The notes under the pieces are model-generated. The model was given only the letters and a program-made list of their open reading frames with translations. It had not been told where the DNA came from and ran no database searches. Both the position numbers and the translations under genes were made by a program. Below are positions 56,004 through 64,000 of a stretch of DNA of 64,000 bases, one piece after another. Within the stretch, counting starts at the first letter, position 1. Each line of letters starts with the position of its first letter. The stretch comes from an uncultured Clostridia bacterium (GTDB lineage: Bacteria; Bacillota; Clostridia; TANB77; CAG-508): contig CAKPIA010000002.1 in assembly GCA_934162205.1 (NCBI GenBank), forward strand, positions 62,001 to 126,000, given 5' to 3'.

Positions 56004-56894
56004 TATTATTTTAATTTCTTTATATAAATTATCAATTCCTTCTTTTCTTTTTTTGTAAGCTTGTTTATATTCTTCATATATTTCTGGATAATTTTCTAAA
56101 GTTTCGCTTTTTTGTAATAATAATTTAATACCTTCTAAATAATAATTTTTCTTTTTATCAGTTTTTGAATTTTCCATTTTTTCTTTGTAAATTTCTATTT
56201 GTTCAAATCTAGATAATTCATTTTTTAAAGAATTAACATATTCTTGTGTACAATTTATTTCATAAACAATATCATCTAAAATAACTTTTATTAAAGCTTT
56301 AACTATTTTTGGATCAATTTTTCCATATTTAGAATTTTGACTTGGAATAGTTTGACCAATTATTATTTTTAATGTATCAGATATTCCTATATGTGATTTA
56401 TATTGTCTTTTACTAACAATTGCATCATACTCATCAGCAACTTTAACTATTTGAATTTCATAAGGTATATCTTTTTTTGTTAATCCTTGAGGATAACCAG
56501 AGCCATCTAAAGCTTCATGATGATATAAAGGACCTGGTGCATATGGTCTTAATTTTAAATCTTTCATACACATTTCGTATCCGATTGTTGTATGAGTTTT
56601 CATTACTTCAAATTCTTCATCTGTTAAAGGACCAGTTTTTTGTAATATTTTTGGTGGTATAAATTGTTTACCTATGTCATGTAAATAAGCACATATGGTG
56701 CAATACTCTATTGTTTTTTGGTTACAGTGAAGATATTCACAAAGTCTACAAGTAATACTTGCAACATTTTCGCTATGTTTTCTAGTAAAAACATCTAATT
56801 GATCTAACATATTTAATTGATAACGCATGGATTCATTTAAATTATAAGATTTTAAATTTGTCCTATTATAAAAATCTAGGGTTTGTTCGTTCAT
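55986..56894 (-). CDS. HD-GYP domain phosphohydrolase
   Basis: 302 residues from the ATG after AGGTGAT on the minus strand. The HD-GYP domain (about 25-190) has FTRKHSENVA, YLHDIGKQFIPP (HD), MKTHTTIGYEM and HHEALDGSGYPQGL (GYP). KVADEYDAIVSKRQYKS completes it. Intact proteins of this class hydrolyse c-di-GMP. The C-terminal third is a Lys/Glu-rich helical region, possibly coiled coil. No sensor domain is attached. Confidence 0.9.
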   Translation of the reverse strand: MNEQTLDFYNRTNLKSYNLNESMRYQLNMLDQLDVFTRKHSENVASITCRLCEYLHCNQKTIEYCTICAYLHDIGKQFIPPKILQKTGPLTDEEFEVMKTHTTIGYEMCMKDLKLRPYAPGPLYHHEALDGSGYPQGLTKKDIPYEIQIVKVADEYDAIVSKRQYKSHIGISDTLKIIIGQTIPSQNSKYGKIDPKIVKALIKVILDDIVYEINCTQEYVNSLKNELSRFEQIEIYKEKMENSKTDKKKNYYLEGIKLLLQKSETLENYPEIYEEYKQAYKKRKEGIDNLYKEIKIIKKLKV

Positions 56895-56970
56895 AAATAT
56901 CACCTACTATAAAATATATCATTAATAAATAAAAAGTGCAATATATTATAATTCGATTGATTATATATAT

Positions 56971-57076
56971 TGTTTTTTAAATGCCGCGTAGCGAACAACC
57001 GGAGCGGAGCGTAGGACGAATAGAGCAGCCTTCCCAAAGGATTCCGAGGGCTGCGACAACAAGGCATAAAAAAACA
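56971..57076. repeat. GC-rich hairpin element, possible MITE or structured RNA
   Basis: Arms TGTTTTTTAAATGCC (56971-56985) and GGCATAAAAAAACA (57063-57076) pair with one bulged base. The inside is strikingly GC-rich for this genome and contains GCGTAGCG, CCGGAGCGGAGCGTAGG and a second stem GCAGCC / GGCTGC (57025-57054). No reading frame of note. Only this copy is present in the window. Confidence 0.6.
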
Positions 57077-57164
57077 ACTATATAGATTTTTTGTATTATT
57101 GGAATTTTTTAGTAGTTTTTAATGTAAATGTTTTTGTAGAGCTTTGCATAACTTATAGTTCCTA

Positions 57165-57193
57165 TTGACTTTAAGCAAAAATGTGAGTATAAT
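57165..57193 (+). promoter_or_regulatory. promoter of aspS
   Basis: TTGACT, a 17-base spacer and TATAAT, 39 bases before the ATG. Confidence 0.7.
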
Positions 57194-57232
57194 TTTATAA
57201 TAGCAAATATAGTAAGAGAGAGGGAAAAGTAA

Positions 57233-58972
57233 ATGTATAGAACACACAATTTAGGAGAGTTAAATATAACAAATGTTGGTGAAAAAGTTGAACTTTCAGG
57301 ATGGGTTCAAAAAATAAGAAATTTAGGTGGAATGGTTTTTATAGATTTAAGAGATGAATTTGGAATTACACAAATAGTTATTAATGATGAAAAATTACAA
57401 GAAGAAGTAAAATCTATATATACAGAAAGTTGTATCCACATAGTTGGAAAAGTTGTGGAAAGAGCAAGCAAAAATTCTAAAATTAATACAGGAGAAATAG
57501 AAGTTGTTGCAGATAGTATAGAAGTTTTAGGAAAATGTAAAAATGTATTACCATTTGAAATTAATACTGATCAAGAAGTTAGGGAAGATTTAAGATTAGA
57601 ATATAGATTTTTAGACTTAAGAAATCAAAAATTACACAATAATATTTTATTGCGTTCAAAAATTCTAAAAACATTAAGAGATAAAATGGATGAATTAGAT
57701 TTTACAGAAATTCAAACACCTATATTAGCTAATTCTTCTCCAGAGGGAGCACGTGACTTTTTAGTGCCAAGTAGATTACATCCAGGTGAATTTTATGCAT
57801 TACCTCAAGCACCTCAACAATTTAAACAGTTATTGATGGTATCAGGATTTAATAAATATTATCAAATAGCACCATGTTTTAGAGATGAAGATCCAAGAGC
57901 AGATAGAGCACCAGGAGAATTTTATCAATTAGATTTTGAAATGTCTTTTGCTACACAAGAAGATGTATTTAAAGTTATTGAAGAAGTTGTTCCATATACA
58001 TTTAAAAAATTTACAAATTGGAAAGTTGATGAAGGACCATTTATAAGAATTCCTTATAAAGAATCTATGGAAAAATACGGAACAGATAAACCAGATTTAA
58101 GAAACCCATTAATAATTCAAGATGTAACAGAAGTATTTAAAAATTCCGACTTTAAAGCTTTTGAAAATAAAACAATAAAAGCTATTGTTGTTTCAAATGG
58201 AGCAGAACAAGGAAGAAAATTCTTTGATAAAATGACTGATTTTGCTGTTAATGAACTTGGGGCAAAAGGACTTGCTTGGACAAAATTTGAACAAGATGGA
58301 AGTGTTGCAGGTGGTATTGCTAAATTTATTACAGATGATATAAAAGAAAGCTTGATAAGTAATTATAATGTTAAATTAGGTGATAGCATTTTCTTTATTG
58401 CAGATGAATTTAGTACTGCTCAAAAAATTGCAGGAGATGTAAGAATAGAACTAGGTAATAGATTAGATTTATTAGAAAAAGATGTATATAGATTTTGCTT
58501 TATTGTTGATTTCCCAATGTATGAATTATCTGATGAAGGAACAATAGATTTTAGTCATAATCCATTTTCTATGCCTCAAGGAGGTTTAGAAGTATTAGAA
58601 AATAAAGATCCATTAGATATATTAGCGTATCAATATGATTTAGTTTGTAATGGATATGAAATGGCATCAGGAGCTGTAAGAAACCATAATCCAGAAATAA
58701 TGGTAAAAGCTTTTGAAATAGCAGGATATAGTGAAGAAGATGTAAAAAATAGATTTGGAGCTTTATATAATGCATTCCAATATGGTACTCCTCCACATGC
58801 TGGAGCTGCACCTGGAGTTGATAGAATGGTAATGCTTATTGCTAACTCACAAAATATAAGAGAAATAATAGCTTTTCCAAAAAACAAAAAAGCAAGAGAC
58901 TTACTTATGAGAGCACCTTCTGTTGTATCAGATCAACAATTAAAAGATGTTCATATAAAAGTAGAGGAATAA
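57233..58972 (+). CDS. aspS: aspartate-tRNA ligase
   Basis: 579 residues. The N-terminal OB-fold (about 1-105; VELSGWVQKIRNLGGMVFID) precedes the class II core. ETQTP-type motif 1 (FTEIQTPIL), the QSPQ-like PQAPQQFKQLLMVSG, and motif 2 FRDEDPRADRAPGEFYQLD follow. The bacterial insertion domain (about 280-420) and motif 3 GVDRMVML complete it. It charges tRNA-Asp. hisS, a frequent neighbour, is not adjacent. Confidence 0.96.
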   Translation: MYRTHNLGELNITNVGEKVELSGWVQKIRNLGGMVFIDLRDEFGITQIVINDEKLQEEVKSIYTESCIHIVGKVVERASKNSKINTGEIEVVADSIEVLGKCKNVLPFEINTDQEVREDLRLEYRFLDLRNQKLHNNILLRSKILKTLRDKMDELDFTEIQTPILANSSPEGARDFLVPSRLHPGEFYALPQAPQQFKQLLMVSGFNKYYQIAPCFRDEDPRADRAPGEFYQLDFEMSFATQEDVFKVIEEVVPYTFKKFTNWKVDEGPFIRIPYKESMEKYGTDKPDLRNPLIIQDVTEVFKNSDFKAFENKTIKAIVVSNGAEQGRKFFDKMTDFAVNELGAKGLAWTKFEQDGSVAGGIAKFITDDIKESLISNYNVKLGDSIFFIADEFSTAQKIAGDVRIELGNRLDLLEKDVYRFCFIVDFPMYELSDEGTIDFSHNPFSMPQGGLEVLENKDPLDILAYQYDLVCNGYEMASGAVRNHNPEIMVKAFEIAGYSEEDVKNRFGALYNAFQYGTPPHAGAAPGVDRMVMLIANSQNIREIIAFPKNKKARDLLMRAPSVVSDQQLKDVHIKVEE

Positions 58973-59102
58973 TAATATATAATAAAAATGTTGATACTAG
59001 TTATTAAATAGTAAAAAGTATAAATAAAAAGAATTTAAAAATAAAAAATTGAACAAAATATATAAAGAGAAAAACAAAGAAAAATACAAAGGAGGAAAAA
59101 TT

Positions 59103-60578
59103 ATGAAAATAAAGCAAACTAAAGGTATTACACTAATAGCATTAATAATAACAATAATAGTATTGTTAATACTTGCAGGAGTAACAATAACAATGTTAAC
59201 AGGAGATAATGGAATATTAAAACAAGCAACAAATGCAAGAGAAACAAATAGTAAAGCAGAATTCGAGGAACAAGTAAAGTTAGCAGTAATAGCATCAAGA
59301 GTAAATGATACAGCAAGTATAGATTTAAAAACATTAGATGAAGAAATAAATAAAATAAGTGGAACAACAATAACTAAATCAACAGATGATAACTTACCAT
59401 GGACAGTAAAAAAAGAAAGTTATGAAGTAACAATAACAGCAGATGGAATAATAACATCAAACACAACAGGAAAAGATGATGAAACAAAAATAGATTATGG
59501 AACAAAAACACCAGCAGAAGATACAAGAACAGTAATAGAACAAGCAACAGCAGCAAAACCAACAGGTTCAACAATAAATCCAAATACAAATGAAACAACA
59601 GGAATAGTAATGATAGATAGTAACCAAAACGAATGGGTATGGATAGAAGTACCAAGTACAGTATTTACAAGTGCAACAAGTAGTACAGATTATAATAATA
59701 TAAAAGCAGATTTAATAGAATATGCAAAAGATTATAGAGAAGGGAAAAAAGGACAAGGATGTAATTGGACAGATGAGTGGTATGCAAAGGATGGTAGCAC
59801 ATTAGTAACAGCAAGTACAGAAGGATTAACAGATGCACAAAAAGCTTTAAATAATGGATGTGGTTTAACATATAATGAGTACAATACAAATTATAATAAA
59901 ATGTTAAGTAGTATATATACTAATAAAGGATTTTATATAGGAAGATATGAAACAGGAATAGCAGGCAGTGATACAAATACAAGTCTAGCGAGATATAGTA
60001 GAACAGAAATAACAAGTAGTTCACCAAAAGCAGTAAGCAAAAAAGATATGGTACCATATAATAATTTATATTGTAGTGAAGCACAACAATTAGCAAATGG
60101 AATGAGTACAGGAAATAAAACAAGTAGTTTAATGTTTGGAATACAATGGGATTTAGTATGTAAGTTTTTAGAAGTAAAAGGTAATTGGGATACAACTACA
60201 AATACAGCACAATATTATATAAAAGAAAATAGTACAAGTTGGGGAAATTATGGTAATAGTACATTTACAATAAATAGTACAAAAGCAAAAAAATATAATA
60301 GTAGTAATAAATCATGTGATGATATAACAGGAGAAAAAACAAGCTCTATGTTATTAACAACAGGAGCTAGTGAGTATACAAATAAAATGAATATATATGA
60401 TTTTGCAGGAAATGAATATGAATGGACCTTAGAAAAAACGACTAACACTTTCTTTCCTTGTAGCACTAGGGGAGGCTCTTACTACGACGATGGCTCTAGC
60501 TATCCAGCTTCTCTCCGCGGTAGCAGCATTACGGCTGACAGCAACAACGACCTTGGTTTGCGTCCCTCACTTTATTAA
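59103..60578 (+). CDS. pilin-anchored FGE/C-type-lectin-fold protein, predicted DGR target
   Basis: 491 residues from the ATG after AAAGGAGG (an upstream in-frame ATG at 59049 lacks a site). The N-terminus is a type IV prepilin-like leader and helix, KQTKGITLIALIITII, with cleavage expected after the Gly; Ala replaces the usual Glu5. A linker of about 100 residues leads to a formylglycine-generating-enzyme/sulfatase-type fold (about 185-491): EWVWIEVP, GFYIGRYETG, MFGIQWDLVCKFL, FAGNEYEWTLE. The last about 45 residues, from RGGSYYDDGSS to DLGLRPSLY, have the layout of DGR variable C-type-lectin ends (RGG... and LGxRPxL). Base composition changes sharply at this end. Confidence 0.85.
   Translation: MKIKQTKGITLIALIITIIVLLILAGVTITMLTGDNGILKQATNARETNSKAEFEEQVKLAVIASRVNDTASIDLKTLDEEINKISGTTITKSTDDNLPWTVKKESYEVTITADGIITSNTTGKDDETKIDYGTKTPAEDTRTVIEQATAAKPTGSTINPNTNETTGIVMIDSNQNEWVWIEVPSTVFTSATSSTDYNNIKADLIEYAKDYREGKKGQGCNWTDEWYAKDGSTLVTASTEGLTDAQKALNNGCGLTYNEYNTNYNKMLSSIYTNKGFYIGRYETGIAGSDTNTSLARYSRTEITSSSPKAVSKKDMVPYNNLYCSEAQQLANGMSTGNKTSSLMFGIQWDLVCKFLEVKGNWDTTTNTAQYYIKENSTSWGNYGNSTFTINSTKAKKYNSSNKSCDDITGEKTSSMLLTTGASEYTNKMNIYDFAGNEYEWTLEKTTNTFFPCSTRGGSYYDDGSSYPASLRGSSITADSNNDLGLRPSLY
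60440..60578 (+). repeat. predicted DGR variable region (VR)
   Basis: After about 1.3 kb of nearly all A- or T-ending codons, the end of the gene becomes GC-rich. Surface-loop codons here are TAC, GAC, AGC, AAC, GGC, TCT, TAT and GAT. All of these can arise from AAC or AAT by changing adenines only, as DGR mutagenesis does. The invariant end GGTTTGCGTCCCTCAC would be the initiation-of-mutagenic-homing end. No template repeat was found in the window, so the boundaries are approximate. Confidence 0.7.
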
Positions 60579-60585
60579 TGTAGGA

Positions 60586-60615
60586 CTGTACTCTAAAGCC
60601 GTGATTAGAGTATAG
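60586..60615. other. hairpin directly downstream of the VR
   Basis: CTGTACTCTAA / TTAGAGTATAG pair over 11 positions (one G-T) around an 8-base loop, 7 bases after the stop codon. An A tract follows rather than a T tract, so it is not a plus-strand terminator. Hairpin or cruciform structures at this place promote mutagenic homing in the Bordetella phage DGR. Confidence 0.6.
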
Positions 60616-60698
60616 AAAAAAAGTAGTTTTAAATAGAGTAATTTGAATAAAAGTTACTAACGGATTTATGTTTTAGTAGAAAAAAGAGATTGTATTTT

Positions 60699-60739
60699 AT
60701 AGTGTATACATTTGAAAAATATGTATGCACTATTTTTAT
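60699..60739 (+). terminator. likely terminator of the DGR target gene
   Basis: ATAGTGTATACAT / ATGTATGCACTAT (one G-T) with a 9-base loop, followed by TTTTATA. Confidence 0.6.
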
Positions 60740-60822
60740 ATCAATGTTGTCAATGGGGACGTAGTTTTCGACAACTCGAAAATATAACAGAGAATATAAG
60801 GATTTACAAATTATTAAAATAG

Positions 60823-60924
60823 AAAGAAAAAGGAATAGAAATAGGAAATTACATATCACAGATGTTTGCAAATATATATTTGAATGAAGTTGATCAATAT
60901 ATAAAGCATAAATTATTTTTATAG
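60823..60924 (+). pseudogene. remnant of a DGR-type reverse transcriptase
   Basis: One frame reads GIEIGNYISQMFANIYLN and then EVDQYIKHKLFL before a stop; another stop lies just upstream (60820-60822). This matches RT motif 4 and the following helix. IGxxxSQ is the form found in DGR reverse transcriptases, whereas group II intron enzymes have QGxxxSP. Neither motif 5 (YxDD) nor motifs 1-3 can be read around it, so only about 33 codons survive. Its position just behind a predicted DGR target supports a decayed cassette. Confidence 0.72.
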
Positions 60925-61031
60925 GGTGATCATATCATAAGTTATTCATAAGATTACATAAAATATTGTTGCTATAATTACTAAAATGTTGTATAATAAT
61001 ATTATGGTCAAAAATGGAAAGGGGGATATAT

Positions 61032-61973
61032 ATGATAAAAATATATGATACAGATGTAGAAACAAATAAAACTATAGAAATAGACGAAATAAAAAAGGGT
61101 TGCTGGATTAATCTGGTTAGTCCTACAGATGCAGAAATAAAAAAAGTATGCAAAAGTGTAAAAATAGAAGAAGACTTCATTAGATATTCGCTAGACTATG
61201 AAGAAAAAGCCAGAATTGATATAGAAGATGAAGATAACACAATATTATTTATCATAGATGTTCCTATTTTAGATAAAGAAAATAATGAAACAATACACAC
61301 AACACTTCCACTTGGAATAATTGTTGTAAGAGATGATTATTTTATAACAGTTTCATTAAAACAAACAAGAGTCATTTCAGATTTAAAACAAGATAGTATT
61401 GTTACATATAAGAAAAGTAGAAGTATATTACAAATATTTTATAAGAATTCTGAATTATTTTTAAGAGAATTAAAAAAGATAAATAAAGAAAAAGAAGTAG
61501 CAGAAAAAGAATTAAACACATCAATGAGAAATAAAGAATTATTAAAAATGCTAAATATTGAAAAGAGTTTGGTTTATTTTACAACTTCATTAAAATCTAA
61601 TGAGCTAGTAATGGAGAAAACTATGAAAGGAAGAATAATCAAACTTTATGAAGAAGATGAAGATATACTAGAGGATGCTATTATTGAAAATAAACAAGCT
61701 ATAGAGATGGCTAAAACATATAGTGACATATTAAGTGGAACAATGGATACATATGCATCTATTATTTCTAATAACTTAAATATTGTTATGAAATTTTTAA
61801 CATTAGTAACAATTGTTTTAGCAATACCTACTTTGTTATTTAGTATGTGGGGAATGAATGTTGAGTTACCATTTCAACATAATCCATATGGATTCTTATG
61901 GATTTTAGGAATAACAATAGTTATAACACTAATTGTTATTTGGTGGTTTAAAAAGAAAGATATGTTAGATTAA
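61032..61973 (+). CDS. corA: CorA family divalent-metal transporter
   Basis: 313 residues from the ATG after AAAGGGGG. A large cytoplasmic N-terminal domain (about 1-250) is followed by two membrane helices at the C-terminus. WGMNVELPF, the GMN selectivity motif, lies between them, and a KKKD tail ends the protein. It forms pentamers that take up Mg2+ or related ions. Confidence 0.93.
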   Translation: MIKIYDTDVETNKTIEIDEIKKGCWINLVSPTDAEIKKVCKSVKIEEDFIRYSLDYEEKARIDIEDEDNTILFIIDVPILDKENNETIHTTLPLGIIVVRDDYFITVSLKQTRVISDLKQDSIVTYKKSRSILQIFYKNSELFLRELKKINKEKEVAEKELNTSMRNKELLKMLNIEKSLVYFTTSLKSNELVMEKTMKGRIIKLYEEDEDILEDAIIENKQAIEMAKTYSDILSGTMDTYASIISNNLNIVMKFLTLVTIVLAIPTLLFSMWGMNVELPFQHNPYGFLWILGITIVITLIVIWWFKKKDMLD

Positions 61974-61977
61974 AAAG

Positions 61978-62013
61978 ATAACCAAGAGTATATGAAAGCT
62001 CTTGGTTATTTAC
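61978..62013 (+). terminator. terminator after corA
   Basis: ATAACCAAGAG / CTCTTGGTTAT, 11 bp, with a 10-base loop and a weak T tract. Confidence 0.7.
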
Positions 62014-62081
62014 AAATATATTGAATGAGTATATAATAAATTAGAATGTAAATAATTAATAAAAAGAAAGAAGGAAAAAAT

Positions 62082-62285
62082 ATGAAAGAAATTATAATAA
62101 ATGTTGAAGGTATGGTTTGTGGAGGATGTGAAAATAGAGTAATAAATGCTTTGAAATCTGTAGGTGGAGTTAGTCAAGTTATAGCAGATTACAAAACAGG
62201 AATAGTAAAAGTAAGTGCAAAAGATGATATAGAAGAAAATATATTAAAAGATAAAATTGAAGATATTGGTTTTAATGTAAAATAA
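62082..62285 (+). CDS. copZ: copper chaperone, heavy-metal-associated domain
   Basis: 67 residues, one HMA domain: VEGMVCGGCENRVINALKSV with the CxxC metal motif. It should pass Cu(I) to the ATPase encoded 33 bases downstream. GAAGGA precedes the ATG. No CsoR or CopY regulator is seen in the window. Confidence 0.9.
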   Translation: MKEIIINVEGMVCGGCENRVINALKSVGGVSQVIADYKTGIVKVSAKDDIEENILKDKIEDIGFNVK

Positions 62286-62318
62286 GATTTAATTTATTAT
62301 TAGGAGAATAATTATAAT

Positions 62319-64000
62319 ATGAAAAAAATTATATTGGCAATAGATGGCATGACTTGTAGTGCTTGTTCTAATGGACTTGAGAAATATTTAAATAAGCAAA
62401 ATGGAATTATAGAAGCTCAAGTTAATTTAGTAATGGCAAATGCAACTGTAAATTATGATGAAAACATATTAGACATAAATAAAATAGAAAAATTTGTTAA
62501 AGAAGCGGGATTTAAAAGTTTAGGAGAATTTAAACAAATAAAAATAGAAACAAAAAATAAAAAGGAAAAAATTAAATTTATAGTATTTTCTTTTTTAGCA
62601 ATTGTATTAATGTATATATCAATGGGGCATATGATAAATTTACCAATAATAGATATATTAAATCCACATTTTAATCCGATTGCCTATACAGTTGTTTTAT
62701 TATGCTTAACAATAGCATTTTTAATATATGGATTTGATATTATAAAAAATGGGTATAAGAATTTAATTCATAAAACACCTAATATGGATACATTAGTTTC
62801 ATTAGGAGTGTTATGTAGTTTTGTATATAGTTTATATGCAACATATATGATATTTAATGGAAAACATGAATATATCATGAATTTATACTTTGAATCAACA
62901 GCAATAATAATTTACTTTATAAAGTTGGGACGTTATATAGATGGAATTAGCAAAGATAAAACAAAAGAAGCAATTAAAAAATTAGTAGAGATAACACCTA
63001 ATAAGGCTGTAATAAAGGTAGATGGACAAGAAAAGGTAGTTACGTTAGATGAAATAAAAAAAGGTATGATAGTAATAGCAAAGCCGGGAGAAAAAATAGC
63101 AGTTGATGGTGAGATTATAAATGGAAAATCACATTTAGATGAATCATTTATAACAGGTGAAAGTAAGCCAGTAAAGAAACAAGAGGGAGAAAAAGTTATT
63201 GCAGGAAGCTTAAATTATGATGGATATTTAGAATATAAAGCAGAAAAAATAGGAAAAGAATCTACAATATCAGAAATAGTTAGATTAGTAATAGAAGCAA
63301 GTAATACTAAAGCTCCAATTGCAAAAATAGCAGATAAAGTTTCAGGATATTTTGTGCCTTTTGTTATAGCAATTGCAATAATTACTTTTTTTGTTTATTT
63401 ATTTTTAGGATATGATTTTTCTGTAGCTTTAGGTACATTTATTACAGTGTTAGTTGTTGCATGTCCATGTAGTTTAGGTTTAGCTACACCACTTGCTATT
63501 GTAGTAAGTGAAGGAATATGTGCAAATAACGGAATATTAGTTAAGAAGAGTGAAATATTAGAAAATGCTCAAAAAGTAAATACAATTGTTTTGGATAAAA
63601 CAGGAACATTAACATATGGTAAACTTAAAGTATCAAAAATTATTAACTTAAGTGGAATAGAAGAAAAAGAATTAATGCAATTAGTATGCAGTTTGGAAAG
63701 TAAATCAACACATCCAATAAGTAAAGCATTTTTGTCTTATATGAAGGATAATAAAATTGAAAAAGTAGATGTTGATGAATTCAATGAAATTACAGGATAT
63801 GGTATAATTGGCAAAATAGATAATAAAAAAATAATATTAGGCAATAAAAAAATATTAGATAAATATAATATTGAAAATAAATTTTTAAAAGAAGAAAATG
63901 AATTAGCAGAAGAAGGAAATAGTATAATATATGTTGTAATTGATAATGAAATAAAGTCAATAATTGGTACAAATGATATTGTAAGAGAAGGAATAGAACA
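62319..64000 (+). CDS. copA: copper-translocating P1B-type ATPase (partial, runs off the window)
   Basis: 560 codons to the window edge. One N-terminal HMA domain (IDGMTCSACSNGLEKYL, about residues 8-24) precedes the transmembrane part. FITGES marks the actuator domain; CPC in VACPCSLGLATP defines the copper-binding helix. DKTGTLTYG carries the phosphorylated Asp, and THPIS is the HP motif. The frame is open to the end. It exports Cu(I) using ATP and pairs with the preceding chaperone. Confidence 0.94.
   Translation, partial: MKKIILAIDGMTCSACSNGLEKYLNKQNGIIEAQVNLVMANATVNYDENILDINKIEKFVKEAGFKSLGEFKQIKIETKNKKEKIKFIVFSFLAIVLMYISMGHMINLPIIDILNPHFNPIAYTVVLLCLTIAFLIYGFDIIKNGYKNLIHKTPNMDTLVSLGVLCSFVYSLYATYMIFNGKHEYIMNLYFESTAIIIYFIKLGRYIDGISKDKTKEAIKKLVEITPNKAVIKVDGQEKVVTLDEIKKGMIVIAKPGEKIAVDGEIINGKSHLDESFITGESKPVKKQEGEKVIAGSLNYDGYLEYKAEKIGKESTISEIVRLVIEASNTKAPIAKIADKVSGYFVPFVIAIAIITFFVYLFLGYDFSVALGTFITVLVVACPCSLGLATPLAIVVSEGICANNGILVKKSEILENAQKVNTIVLDKTGTLTYGKLKVSKIINLSGIEEKELMQLVCSLESKSTHPISKAFLSYMKDNKIEKVDVDEFNEITGYGIIGKIDNKKIILGNKKILDKYNIENKFLKEENELAEEGNSIIYVVIDNEIKSIIGTNDIVREGIE

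Larger units (their letters stand above)
56895..57232. other. 338-base intergenic region
   Basis: It holds the divergent start region of the HD-GYP gene, a GC-rich hairpin element (56971-57076) and the aspS promoter. I see no gene. Confidence 0.6.
60579..61031. other. 453-base gap after the DGR target gene
   Basis: It holds the VR-proximal hairpin, a terminator-like hairpin (60699-60739), a GTTGTC/GACAAC inverted repeat (60746-60775) and a degraded reverse-transcriptase fragment. No intact gene is present. Confidence 0.65.

Noticed and set aside
1..64000. CRISPR arrays, insertion sequences, prophage or complete mobile elements
   Set aside because: No regularly spaced repeats, transposase, integrase or phage structural genes were found. 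The only element traces are the RT remnant, the tRNA duplication and the GC-rich hairpin.

Overview
The window is AT-rich (by eye well above 70% A+T), tightly packed, and reads as a chromosomal piece of a low-GC, Gram-positive, sporulation-competent Clostridia-type bacterium. Evidence: the gdpP-rplI-dnaB, minD-minE-rodA and tatD-yabE gene orders, a Spo0E-like regulator, CwlD- and GerS-like proteins, an anaerobic ribonucleotide reductase activase, sigma-A-type TTGACA/TATAAT promoters, and no Gram-negative envelope genes. UGA is an ordinary stop.

Layout. 0.2-6.6 kb: WG-repeat membrane protein, acpS, tatD, a YabE-like 3D-domain protein, exonuclease III, an AI-2E family permease and a small export protein. 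6.8-17.5 kb: a surface-protein operon of two giant thioester/Ig-type adhesins. 17.5-25.4 kb: rpoB-rpoC behind a strong promoter and a long structured leader. 25.5-34 kb: gdpP, rplI, dnaB, tilS, ftsH, a J-domain protein, nrdG, rpsU. 34-40 kb: two M16 peptidases, a 53-residue Spo0E-like protein, and CAP/SH3 and G5/glucosaminidase wall proteins. 40.2-40.5 kb: tRNA-Gly and tRNA-Cys with a duplicated 5' tRNA-Cys fragment. 40.6-51.1 kb: dacF, a third thioester adhesin, an Ig-like membrane protein, a GGDEF protein, a GH5 glycosidase and cwlD. 51.3-59 kb: minD, minE, rodA, dusB, a GerS-like protein, a MazF toxin, an HD-GYP protein and aspS. 59.1-61 kb: a pilin-anchored target protein of a diversity-generating retroelement (DGR), with a degraded reverse-transcriptase fragment beside it. 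61-64 kb: a CorA transporter and copper genes (partial copA at the edge).

Two signals stand out. First, three genes for exported proteins (the 1.9-kb-residue-class adhesin at 11.7-17.5 kb, the Ig-like protein at 46.3 kb and cwlD at 50.4 kb) are each interrupted by one extra base. In all three the break is at an in-frame CGG codon followed by A, and skipping the C of CGGA restores the full protein, including the zinc-binding DAGHG motif of CwlD. Scanning every CGG in the window by eye, I found no other in-frame CGG in any gene. CGG therefore looks unused as arginine and associated with a +1 shift. Second, the C-terminus of the protein at 59.1-60.6 kb has the composition and motifs of a DGR variable region. 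It is followed by an 11-bp hairpin and then by an RT motif-4 remnant with the DGR-type IGxxxSQ signature. No template repeat or intact RT is visible here.

The genes work mainly on the cell surface and on wall growth: adhesins, wall hydrolases, PBP-type carboxypeptidase, RodA, Min system. Second-messenger enzymes (GdpP for c-di-AMP; a GGDEF and an HD-GYP protein for c-di-GMP) and core transcription, translation and replication genes lie between them.
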